Positions 28,559 to 38,400 of a DNA stretch of 64,000 nt are shown here, one piece after another. This DNA is from Fortiea sp. LEGE XX443 (GTDB lineage: Bacteria > Cyanobacteriota > Cyanobacteriia > Cyanobacteriales > Nostocaceae). The stretch is taken from contig NZ_JADEXZ010000012.1 of the NCBI RefSeq assembly GCF_015206815.1, forward strand, positions 36,175 to 100,174, given 5' to 3'. Under the pieces are notes generated by a model. It did no database searches and was not told the origin of the DNA. It worked only from the letters and a program-made list of their open reading frames with translations. Positions within the stretch are counted from its first letter, which is position 1; each line of letters begins with the position of its first letter. Both the position numbers and the translations under genes were made by a program.

Positions 28559-29647
28559 ATGGAATTCAGCATTTTATACTTTTCCGGCGATGGCTCAACA
28601 ATTGAATCAGATAAATATCAACTGTTACTAGAAACGACTAAATTTGCTGATAAAAATGAGTTTTCAGCAGTATGGACTCCCGAACGCCATTTTCATCCTT
28701 TTGGGGGTTTATATCCAAACCCATCGGTAATTAGTGCAGCCTTAGCAATGATAACTGAGAAAATTCAACTCAGGTCTGGTAGTATTGTAATGCCATTACA
28801 ACATCCAGTTAGAGTAGCCGAAGAATGGGCTGTAGTTGATAACTTATCTGGTGGTAGAGTTGGACTTTCTTTTGCACCCGGTTGGCACGCTGATGATTTT
28901 TTATTACGTCCAGAAAATTACGCTGAACGTAAAGAAGTTATGTGGCGCGACATCGATATTTTACTAAAACTTTGGTGTGGGGAAGAAGTTGAATTTGTTA
29001 ATGGTTCAAGCAATAAAGTTAAAGTAAAAACATTTCCCCGCCCAATACAATCTCAAGTACCAATTTGGATTACTTGCCAAGCCGATGCTACATTTATTGG
29101 CGCAGGTAAAATAGGAGCTAATGTTTTAACTTCTCTGTTGTATGCCACTATTGATGATTTAGCGCAACAAATATCTCTTTATCGTCGTACTTTAGCTCAA
29201 CATGGTCACGATCCAAAAAGTTGTAAAGTCTCTCTAATGATGCACACCTACATAGGAGATAATGAAAAATTAGTTAAACAACAAGTAAAACAGCCTTTTT
29301 GTAATTACCTCAAAACACATTTTGGCTTAGTTGAAAATTTAGCTAAACGCATCAATTTTCAATTCAATTCCGCAAGTTTTACCGAAGAAGACAGACAACA
29401 GCTTTTAGAGTTTGCCTTTGAACGCTATTTCCAACAAGGTAGAGTTTTAATTGGTACGCCAGAAAGTTGTCGTCAAACAATGGCACGTCTTAAAGAAATA
29501 GGGGTAGATGAAGTAGCTTGTTTAGTTGATTTTGGTTTAGATTTCAACACAGTGATGACAAGCTTGAATAAATTAACAGATTTTAAGCAAAACTATCAGC
29601 CAAGAAAAGACACAAGTAAATATTCAAGTCTCAGCTTATTTGGGTGA
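28559..29647 (+). CDS. Luciferase-like flavin monooxygenase (NRPS/PKS-associated)
   Basis: 362 aa. It belongs to the FMN-dependent luciferase-like monooxygenases of natural-product clusters (MupA/Atu3671 type): EFSILYFSGDGS, VWTPERHFHPFGGLYPNPSV, LRSGSIVMPLQHPVRVAEEW and GRVGLSFAPGWH. Fused relatives in microginin and puwainaphycin assembly lines are credited with alpha-hydroxylation of the acyl chain. By analogy this free-standing form would hydroxylate the alpha carbon of the PKS product, giving a 2,3-diol next to the Ala-derived carbon. It is separated from the PKS gene by 206 bp of heptamer repeats and from the next NRPS gene by 6 bp. Confidence 0.88.
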   Translation: MEFSILYFSGDGSTIESDKYQLLLETTKFADKNEFSAVWTPERHFHPFGGLYPNPSVISAALAMITEKIQLRSGSIVMPLQHPVRVAEEWAVVDNLSGGRVGLSFAPGWHADDFLLRPENYAERKEVMWRDIDILLKLWCGEEVEFVNGSSNKVKVKTFPRPIQSQVPIWITCQADATFIGAGKIGANVLTSLLYATIDDLAQQISLYRRTLAQHGHDPKSCKVSLMMHTYIGDNEKLVKQQVKQPFCNYLKTHFGLVENLAKRINFQFNSASFTEEDRQQLLEFAFERYFQQGRVLIGTPESCRQTMARLKEIGVDEVACLVDFGLDFNTVMTSLNKLTDFKQNYQPRKDTSKYSSLSLFG

Positions 29648-29653
29648 TTAACT

Positions 29654-32600
29654 GTGAAAGATATAAATGCAAGAATTGCCGCTTTATCTCCAGAACAACG
29701 AGCATTGTTTGAACTGCGGCTAAAGCAGAAAAACTTACAAGTTCAAAAATCAACATCAATTTCTAAAAGAATAGCATCAGATATTTTATCTTTATCATTA
29801 AATCAAGAGAGGTTGTGGCTACTTCATCAGCTACAGCCAGATACACCTTTATATAATGAATCTAGTTTATTGCGTCTTACAGGTGTTCTCAACACTAAAG
29901 CTTTAGAAAAAAGTATTAATGAAATTATTAAAAGACACGAAATTCTCCGCACAAGCTTTCAGGTTATAGACGAGCAAACTGTACAAATAATTGCTCCGGC
30001 GATCGCATTTACGCTGACGACTATAGAATTACCAACATACTCAGAAGCCAAAGTCAACCAGATTGTTACAGAACTTGCTCGTCAACCTTTTGATTTGAGC
30101 CAAGCGCCACTGTTTCGGGGTACTCTAATTCATCTGAGTGAGCAAGAACATATTCTGCTACTCACTAAGCATCACATTATTTCTGATGGTTGGTCATGGC
30201 AAATCTTTTATCGAGAGTTAACAGCCCTATATCAAGGCTTCTGTCAGGATAGTCCAGCAACCTTGCCAGAATTACCAATTCAGTATGCAGACTTTGCACT
30301 GTGGCAAAGACAATATTTAAATGAGAAATCGTACCAGCTGACATACTGGAAACAACAACTCAAAGATGCGCCGCCAATTCTCAACCTACCGACAGATTAC
30401 CCTCGCCCTGCACAACAAAGTTTCCAAGGTGCGCGTACAACTATTGTAATTGGGCAAGCGATCGCAGATGCACTTAAGTCTTTCAGCCAACAAGAAGGCG
30501 TTACCCTGTTCATGGTATTGCTTGCAGCGTTTAAAACCTTGCTTTACCGTCACACAGGACAGGCAGATTTATTAGTTGGTACTCCCGTTGCAAACCGCAC
30601 CCACAGCGAAATTGAAAATTTACTCGGATGCTTTGTTAACACTTTAGTTCTCCGCACTGATGTATCTGGAGAACTGAGTTTTAGAGAGTTGGTAAAACGA
30701 GTCTGTGAAACAGCTTTAGCTGCTTACACTCATCAAGAATTACCCTTTGAACAGCTAGTCAAAGAACTACAACCGGAACGAACATTAAGCCATACTCCCC
30801 TGTTTCAAGTAATGTTCGTCTTCCAAGATGCGCCAATGTTAGCCCTACAACTGCCAAATTTAACCTTGGCTCCTTTGATGGTAGATAATGGAACGGCTAA
30901 GTTTGATTTGACCTTGTATGTGGAAGATACCAAGCAAGGGCTAATCGGCTTTTTGGAATACAACAGCGAGTTATTTCATGCTGACACCATTAACAGGATG
31001 GTGGGGCATTTTAAGACTTTATTAGAGGGGATAATTGCAGATTGTGATCGCTCTATTTCTAGATTGCCATTATTAACACCCACTGAGCAACATCAGTTAT
31101 TAATAGAATTTAATCAAAATACTATAGAAATTCCTCATAGCCAGCTTGAACAATGCCTGCATCATTTGATTGAGGAACAGGTAGAAAAGACACCTGATGC
31201 TATTGCAGTCATTTTTGCAGATAAAAAACTTACTTATCGAGAATTAAATAATCGTGCCAATCAATTAGCACATTACTTACAATTTTTAGGCATTAAGGTA
31301 GAGGAGCGTGTTTGCATTTGTTTAGAACGCTCCTTAGAAATGGTAATAGGATTATTGGCAATATTAAAAGCTGGTGGATGTTATATTCCGGTAGATCCTA
31401 ATTATCCTCTAGAGCGTTTAGCTTTCCTTTTAGAAGATTCTCAAGCACCACTATTATTAACACAGCAAAACATATTAACCAAACTGCCAACATATCAAGG
31501 TCAAGTTATCTGTTTAGATAGTGATTGGGAAAACATAGCAAAATATAATAAAGATAACCCAAATACCAAAATCACACCTGATAATCTGGCTTATATTATT
31601 TACACTTCTGGTTCTACAGGAAAACCAAAAGGAGCAATGAACACGCACCGAGGGATTTGTAATCGTCTCCTCTGGATGCAACAAGCCTATCAACTAACAG
31701 CAAGCGATGCCGTACTCCAGAAAACTCCTTTTAGTTTTGATGTCTCAGTCTGGGAACTTTTCTGGACTTTAATAACAGGCGCTCGTTTGGTACTTGCAAA
31801 ACCAGAAGGACATAAAGATAGTGCTTATTTAGTCAACGTAATTTCTGAAGAAAGTATTACGACTCTGCATTTTGTACCTGCAATGCTTCAGGTATTCTTA
31901 GAAGCACCAGGAGTAGAAAAACTGAAATCTATCAAGCGGGTTATTTGTAGTGGTGAAGCTTTATCTTTCGCGCTTCAGCAACGCTTTTTTGATATTTTAG
32001 ATGCCGAACTACATAATCTTTATGGCCCTACAGAAGCCGCAATTGATGTCACATTTTGGAAATGCCAAAAAGAAAGTGATAAATCTATAGTTCCGATTGG
32101 TCGCCCTATTGCCAACACTCAAATTTATTTATTAGATTCCCAGTTGCAACCAGTACCTATTGGCGTTGCTGGAGAATTACATATTGGTGGAGTTGGCGTT
32201 GCTAGAGGTTATTTAAATCGTCCAGATTTAACAAATGAAAAATTTATTTCTAATCCTTTTAGTGAAGAACCACAAAGTCGGCTTTACAAAACCGGAGACT
32301 TAGCTCGATATTTACTCGATGGCAACATTGAGTATCTGGGAAGAATAGATCATCAAGTCAAAATTCGAGGTTTTCGGATTGAATTAGGAGAGATTGAAAC
32401 AGTATTATCTCAACATCCATCTGTGAGAGAATCTGTTGTGGTTGTACAGCAAAATCAATCTCTTGTAGCCTATATAGTCTTTCATCAAAACGCTACAAAT
32501 CTTATTAACGAGCTACGAAACTATCTACAGCAATGCTTGCCAGAATACATGATTCCTTCTGTTTTTATGCTGCTAGATAGTTTACCGTTAACACCTAATG

Positions 32601-34381
32601 GCAAAGTAGACCGTAGGGCATTACCAGAACCAGAACAAAGCCGCCCTGACTTAGAACAAACCTTTGTTACTCCACGCAACCCAACTGAGGAAATGCTGAC
32701 AGGAATTTGGGTAAAAATTCTGGGAATAGAGCAAGTAGGTATTCACGACAACTTCTTTGCATTAGGCGGGCATTCTTTATTAGCTACTCAGGTAATTTCC
32801 CAAGTACGAAAAGCCTTTGGGTTAGAAATCCCGCTACGTTACTTATTTGCATCACCAACAGTAGCTGAACTTGCCAAACATATAGAGATAGAAATGAAGG
32901 CTAAACCTGAATTTAATTCAGTCCCTTCTCTAGAACCTGCTGACCGAAATCAAGAATTGCCACTGTCTTTTTCTCAACAAAGATTGTGGTTCCTCCATCA
33001 ATTAGACCCAGATTCAACCGCCTACAATGGCTCTGACTTAGTGCAACTGCAAGGGACACTAAATGTAACAGCACTAGAAGAAAGCATTAACGAAATTGTC
33101 AGACGACATGAAGTTTTACGGACGTGCTTTGCAACTGTTGAGGGGCGACCAATTCAGAAGATTATTTCCGAATTAAGAATACCTCTATCAATCGTCGATT
33201 TACAGCATTTACAAACAATTGAAAAAGCACAAGAAGTGCAAAGGTTAGAGGCAGAAAATGCCCAACAACCATTTGATTTGACACAAGCACCGTTATTACG
33301 GTTAGTGCTTTTGCGTCTCACTCAAGAAGAACATATTTTATTAGTGACAATGCACCATATTATCTCTGATGCTTGGTCAGCAGGAGTATTTATCCGTGAA
33401 GTTTCAGCACTTTATGAAGCCTTTTCAAATAAAAAAGCTTCTCTCCTACCAGAGTTATCAATTCAATATGCTGACTATGCAGTATGGCAACAAAAATATT
33501 TACAAGGAGAAAGACTTAATACCCAATTAACTTACTGGAAACAACAGTTAGAAAATGCGAAGACAATCTTAGAATTACCCACAGATAAGCCCCGCACTCA
33601 ACTGCAAACTTCTGTAGGAAAAAAACATTCTCTCACCCTTTCTCCTACGTTATCTAATAATCTTAAATCTCTCAGCCAGCAAGAACGTGTCACTCTATTT
33701 ATGACACTTCTAGCAGCTTTTAATACCTTGCTTTATTATTATACAAAGCAAGAAGATATTCTTGTAGGTTCACCCATCGCTAACCGTAACCGCAGTGAAT
33801 TAGAAGGCTTAATAGGCTTTTTTGTTAACACTTTAGTATTACGTACTAACCTCTCTCATAACCCCAGCTTTAAAGAGTTATTGCAACAGGTACGAGAAAG
33901 AGCTTTGGGAGCTTATGCACACCAAGATTTACCTTTTGAGAAATTAGTAGCAGAACTACAACTAGAACGTACTTTAAACCATTCACCGCTATTTCAAGTA
34001 TGGTTTGTCCTCCAAAATGCTCCAAAATCAAATCTGGAACTGGAAGGATTGAACCTGAGTATTTTAGAAAGTGAAACTGGCATAGTTCGTCATGATTTAA
34101 AGCTACAATTAACAGAAATGCCAGAGGGATTACAAGGCTTTTTTGAGTATAAAACCGATTTATTTCATGCTACCACTATTATTCGCATGGCAGTTGTTTT
34201 AGAAACACTCTTAACAACCGTTGTAGAACAACCTGATATTCAACTTGATCAGCTAGTGAAACTGTTGCATGAAACAGAAAAGCAACAGCAAATCCTCGAA
34301 AATCAAGAATTACAACAAGCCCGGATTCAAAAGTTAGGCAAAGTTGGACGCAAGGCGATGACTGGCAAAATTGAACCATAA
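29654..34381 (+). CDS. NRPS C-A(Ser)-PCP-C
   Basis: 1575 aa with GTG start, six bases after the monooxygenase stop; the N-terminal KDINARIAALSPEQRALFELRLKQK is a usual NRPS opening. C1 (about 45-480) has HHIISDG. A (about 500-990) has pocket D-V-W-H-I-S-L-I-D-K, the serine code. PCP LGGHSLLATQ follows. C2 (about 1100-1520) has HHIISDA, keeping both His and the Asp. There is no A domain after C2, so C2 must serve the Asp module that begins the next NRPS protein. It adds Ser to the polyketide-extended chain. Confidence 0.94.
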   Translation: MKDINARIAALSPEQRALFELRLKQKNLQVQKSTSISKRIASDILSLSLNQERLWLLHQLQPDTPLYNESSLLRLTGVLNTKALEKSINEIIKRHEILRTSFQVIDEQTVQIIAPAIAFTLTTIELPTYSEAKVNQIVTELARQPFDLSQAPLFRGTLIHLSEQEHILLLTKHHIISDGWSWQIFYRELTALYQGFCQDSPATLPELPIQYADFALWQRQYLNEKSYQLTYWKQQLKDAPPILNLPTDYPRPAQQSFQGARTTIVIGQAIADALKSFSQQEGVTLFMVLLAAFKTLLYRHTGQADLLVGTPVANRTHSEIENLLGCFVNTLVLRTDVSGELSFRELVKRVCETALAAYTHQELPFEQLVKELQPERTLSHTPLFQVMFVFQDAPMLALQLPNLTLAPLMVDNGTAKFDLTLYVEDTKQGLIGFLEYNSELFHADTINRMVGHFKTLLEGIIADCDRSISRLPLLTPTEQHQLLIEFNQNTIEIPHSQLEQCLHHLIEEQVEKTPDAIAVIFADKKLTYRELNNRANQLAHYLQFLGIKVEERVCICLERSLEMVIGLLAILKAGGCYIPVDPNYPLERLAFLLEDSQAPLLLTQQNILTKLPTYQGQVICLDSDWENIAKYNKDNPNTKITPDNLAYIIYTSGSTGKPKGAMNTHRGICNRLLWMQQAYQLTASDAVLQKTPFSFDVSVWELFWTLITGARLVLAKPEGHKDSAYLVNVISEESITTLHFVPAMLQVFLEAPGVEKLKSIKRVICSGEALSFALQQRFFDILDAELHNLYGPTEAAIDVTFWKCQKESDKSIVPIGRPIANTQIYLLDSQLQPVPIGVAGELHIGGVGVARGYLNRPDLTNEKFISNPFSEEPQSRLYKTGDLARYLLDGNIEYLGRIDHQVKIRGFRIELGEIETVLSQHPSVRESVVVVQQNQSLVAYIVFHQNATNLINELRNYLQQCLPEYMIPSVFMLLDSLPLTPNGKVDRRALPEPEQSRPDLEQTFVTPRNPTEEMLTGIWVKILGIEQVGIHDNFFALGGHSLLATQVISQVRKAFGLEIPLRYLFASPTVAELAKHIEIEMKAKPEFNSVPSLEPADRNQELPLSFSQQRLWFLHQLDPDSTAYNGSDLVQLQGTLNVTALEESINEIVRRHEVLRTCFATVEGRPIQKIISELRIPLSIVDLQHLQTIEKAQEVQRLEAENAQQPFDLTQAPLLRLVLLRLTQEEHILLVTMHHIISDAWSAGVFIREVSALYEAFSNKKASLLPELSIQYADYAVWQQKYLQGERLNTQLTYWKQQLENAKTILELPTDKPRTQLQTSVGKKHSLTLSPTLSNNLKSLSQQERVTLFMTLLAAFNTLLYYYTKQEDILVGSPIANRNRSELEGLIGFFVNTLVLRTNLSHNPSFKELLQQVRERALGAYAHQDLPFEKLVAELQLERTLNHSPLFQVWFVLQNAPKSNLELEGLNLSILESETGIVRHDLKLQLTEMPEGLQGFFEYKTDLFHATTIIRMAVVLETLLTTVVEQPDIQLDQLVKLLHETEKQQQILENQELQQARIQKLGKVGRKAMTGKIEP

Positions 34382-34396
34382 TTTAGATAAAGAAAA

Positions 34397-35407
34397 ATGA
34401 ATCTAAAAACATTTACTAGAAAATCAATCAAAGTTTCTTCCAAAAACTTGGTTGTCACCAAGTTTTTGGAATCTGAGCAACAGCTACCTTTTGTCATTCA
34501 ACCTGCTGTAGATGGCGTTAATTTAGTCAGTTGGGCAAGTACTAATCGTGACTGGATAGAACAACAATTAATTCAATATGGCGCTTTACTTTTTCGTAAC
34601 TTTCAGGTAAATAGCCATAGTGAATTTGCCAACTTTATGCAAGGTATAGCTGGGGAATTAATTGAATATTCTTATCGTTCAACTCCCCGTACTCAAGTTG
34701 ATGGTAAAATATACACATCAACAGAATATCCTCCTGATCAATCAATACCTTTACATAACGAAATGGCCTATTCTCTTAATTGGCCAATGAAAATTGCATT
34801 CTTTTGTGTAAAGGCAGCAGAACAAGGTGGAGAAACACCAATTGCTGATAGTCGTAAAGTATTTCAACGAATAAATCCAAAAATCAAAGAGCGATTTATT
34901 CAGAAAAAGATTATGTATATCCGTAATTATGGACAAGGCATTGATTTACCTTGGGAAACTGTGTTTCAAACTAACGATAAAGCCGAAGTAGAAGCTTATT
35001 GTCAATCTACCGATATTGATTTTGCATGGTTAGATGGCAATAAACTGAGAACTAGCCAAGTTTGTCAAGCTGTTGCTACCCATCCTCAAACTGGTGATTT
35101 AGTTTGGTTTAATCAAGCTCACTTATTTCATGTCTCAAGTTTAAAAGATGAAGTCCGTCAATCTTTACTTGCTGTTCTCAATCCTGAGGAATTACCACGT
35201 AATTCTTATTATGGAGATGGTTCGGAAATTGAAGCGTTTGTGTTAGCAGAAATTCAAAAAATCTATGAGCAAGAAACAGTAATATTTTCTTGGCAAGCAG
35301 GTGATATTTTACTGCTAGATAATATGTTAGTTGCTCATGGGCGTAAGCCATTTACTGGAGCGAGAAAAGTTTTGGTAGGTATGGCACAACCTTATACAAA
35401 TCAATAA
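34397..35407 (+). CDS. SyrP/TauD-like Fe(II)/2-oxoglutarate oxygenase, probable Asp beta-hydroxylase
   Basis: 336 aa. TauD/SyrP fold: iron ligands in PLHNEMAYS (H-x-E, the SyrP-type variant of HxD) and the distal His in LLDNMLVAHGRKPFTGARKVLVGM, whose Arg would bind 2-oxoglutarate. SyrP-like enzymes hydroxylate the beta carbon of Asp held on an NRPS carrier protein. It lies immediately before an Asp-specific module carrying a condensation-like domain without active residues, the usual partner of free-standing Asp beta-hydroxylases. A single oxygenase gene serves a cluster with two such modules. The substrate is inferred from this context. Confidence 0.9.
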   Translation: MNLKTFTRKSIKVSSKNLVVTKFLESEQQLPFVIQPAVDGVNLVSWASTNRDWIEQQLIQYGALLFRNFQVNSHSEFANFMQGIAGELIEYSYRSTPRTQVDGKIYTSTEYPPDQSIPLHNEMAYSLNWPMKIAFFCVKAAEQGGETPIADSRKVFQRINPKIKERFIQKKIMYIRNYGQGIDLPWETVFQTNDKAEVEAYCQSTDIDFAWLDGNKLRTSQVCQAVATHPQTGDLVWFNQAHLFHVSSLKDEVRQSLLAVLNPEELPRNSYYGDGSEIEAFVLAEIQKIYEQETVIFSWQAGDILLLDNMLVAHGRKPFTGARKVLVGMAQPYTNQ

Positions 35408-35417
35408 TAGAAAAATT

Positions 35418-38400
35418 ATGCAAGGTCTATCAATAGAAGGCTTTCAAATTTCATCTCAGCAAAAACGCTTATGGTTATTGCAACAAGAAAACAACCATCA
35501 GCCATATCGAGTGCAGTGTGCAGTTTTAATAGAGGGAATTATTGAATATACAATTTTAGAAAAAGCTATACATAATGTTTGGGCTAAATATGAAATTTTA
35601 CGTACTAGCTTTCCGACAGTGGAGGGAATGACAGTTCCTCTACAAGCTATTGAAGAGAAAGTCTCTATTAAGTTTAACTATTATTCAGATACAGAAATCC
35701 AAGAAATAAATATTGAGACTTTATGTGAAATAAATGATAAATTTTATTTTGACTTAGAGAAAGGTTTTACTAGCCAGATTAATGTAATTAAAAAATCTGA
35801 CCATCAATACCTTTTACAAATAGCAATATCTGCTATTTGTGCAGATAGAATTTCCCTACATCATCTTTTGGGCGATATTAGTGCCAGCTATGATGCTTAT
35901 TTACAGGAACATGAGCGAGAAGATACACCATTACAATATGTCGATATTGCTGCTTGGCAAAATGAGTTATTACTTGAAAAAGAAGCAGGAATAGCAAGAG
36001 AGTATTGGCGCAAGCAAAAAGTGTCTGATTCTCTTATAGGTAAGTTACCAAACGAAAAAAAAGTTAATCAAAAAGCAATATTTGAACCTAAGGTTATCAG
36101 TATCAAATTTGATTCTACCACCACAAATAACATTGCAGCGATCGCACAAAAATACAATGTAGATATTGCAACAGTTTTAATAGCGTGCTGGCAAATTCTA
36201 TTATGGCGTTTGACTAACAAATCTGAACCTGTTTTAGCTTGGTGTGGTGACGGGAGAAATTACGAAGAATTACACTCAGCAGTCGGATTATTAGCTAAAT
36301 CTTTACCTATTCGGATTCAACCACGAGAAGAACATATACTTGCTGATATATTAAAGCAGTTAGATGAAGCAATAAATCAAGTTTCTCAATGGCAAGACTT
36401 TTTTAATCCAGAAGAATTTTTTGCTGAGAATGAAGATAGTCAACAATCATTATTTCTCCCCTTCGCCTTTGAATTTGTATCCCAACCCAGTAAATATTTT
36501 GCTGGTAAAGTATCTTTCTCGATTCAAAAAATATATAGTTGTATTGAACGCTTCAAGGTAAAACTATTATGCTGGCAACAAAGCGATTCACTTACAGCAG
36601 AATTATATTATGATGCTAATTTATTTGAGCAAAAGGACATTGAACGTTTAGCGACACAGTTTCAGACATTATTAATCAGTGTAATTAACAATTCAAAGAC
36701 TTCAATCGCCCAACTTGAAATCCTCTCACCACAAGAACGCCAGCAACTATTAGGCGAATTTAATAATACAAAAACTGCTCCTTCTCCATACTCTTGTATT
36801 CATCACTGGATTGAAGCACAAGCAAATAAAACACCAAATAATATTGCTGTTGTATTTGGTCACCAACATTTAACTTATCAAGAACTAAATGCCAAAGCTA
36901 ACAACTTAGCTCATCATTTGATATCATTAGGAGTTAAACCGGAAACTATCGTTGCACTTTGCGTTGAACGTTCCTTGGATATGATAGTTGGTATCCTTGG
37001 GATTCTTAAAGCAGATGCAGCCTATTTACCTCTCGAACCTTCTTTACCCGAAGCAGCATTAGCCTTTAGATTGCAAGATGCTCAAGTATCGGTGTTGTTA
37101 ACTCAAAAGCACCTTGTAGAACAAATGAATTTCCAGGCGCGGGTAGTTTTGATTGACGCAGACATAAATGATTCGCTTCAAAACAACATTCTCAAACCTG
37201 CGACTTCAGAAAACTTGGCTTATGTTATCTACACCTCTGGTTCAACAGGTAAACCCAAAGGTGTTGCAGTTGAACATCGCCAAATAGTTAATTATGTTAA
37301 CAGTATTTTAGAAAAACTGAATTTAACCGGTGTTGCCAATTTTGCCACTGTTTCCACCTTCGCCGCCGATTTAGGTAACACAGCAATTTTTTCAGCGTTG
37401 TGTACAGGTGGATGCTTGCATATAGTTGCAGAGGAATGTGCTACAGATCCTGTTGCATTTGCCGAATATTGCGATGAGCTACGCTCCGCCGCAGGCGATC
37501 GCAATGCTATAGATTGTCTTAAAATAGTTCCTTCACACCTATCAGCTTTATTATCAGGTTCTCACCCCGAAAAGCTTCTACCACGTCAGCGCCTCATTCT
37601 TGGTGGTGAAGCCGCAAACTGGGATTTGATTAAACGGGTACATGAACTAGCACCAGAATGTAAAATTTTTAATCACTACGGGCCGACAGAAACTACTGTT
37701 GGTGTACTCACCTATCCGGTGGAAGAAATCTCTAGTGATACGCCATCAAATACTGTACCTTTGGGTCGTCCTTTAGCTAATACCCAAATATATTTACTCG
37801 ATAACTATTACCAACTTGTACCCTTCGGTGCGACAGGAGAAATATATATAGGTGGTGATAATGTAGCTAGAGGTTATATAAATCAACAAGAATTAACTAA
37901 CGAGCGATTTATTCCTAATCCATTCAGTAGTGAACCCGACGCAAGACTTTATAAAACTGGGGATTTAGGACGCTATCAAGCTGATGGTAACTTAGAATTT
38001 TTAGGTAGAATTGATGACCAAATAAAATTGCATGGTTATCGCATCGAACTAGGAGAAATTGAAGCAGTACTTCGTCAACATCCGCAAGTGCGAGAGGGAG
38101 TTGTAGTTGCAAAAGAAGCTCATCCAGGGAAAAAGCAACTTGTAGCTTATATAGTTGGTCAAAAAGAATTGAAATCGGTTGAATTGCGCGATTTTGTGAA
38201 GCAAAAATTGCCTGATTATATGCTGCCTTCACAATTTGTATTTTTGAAGGCTTTACCGCTAACAGCTAATGGGAAAATTGACAAAAAAGCTTTACCAGCA
38301 ATCGATACAGTTAACCCGGAATTACAAGCTGATTTTGTTGCACCGCGTACCCCGATAGAAATTGCCTTAGCTAAAATTTGGTCAGAACTTCTCAATTTAG

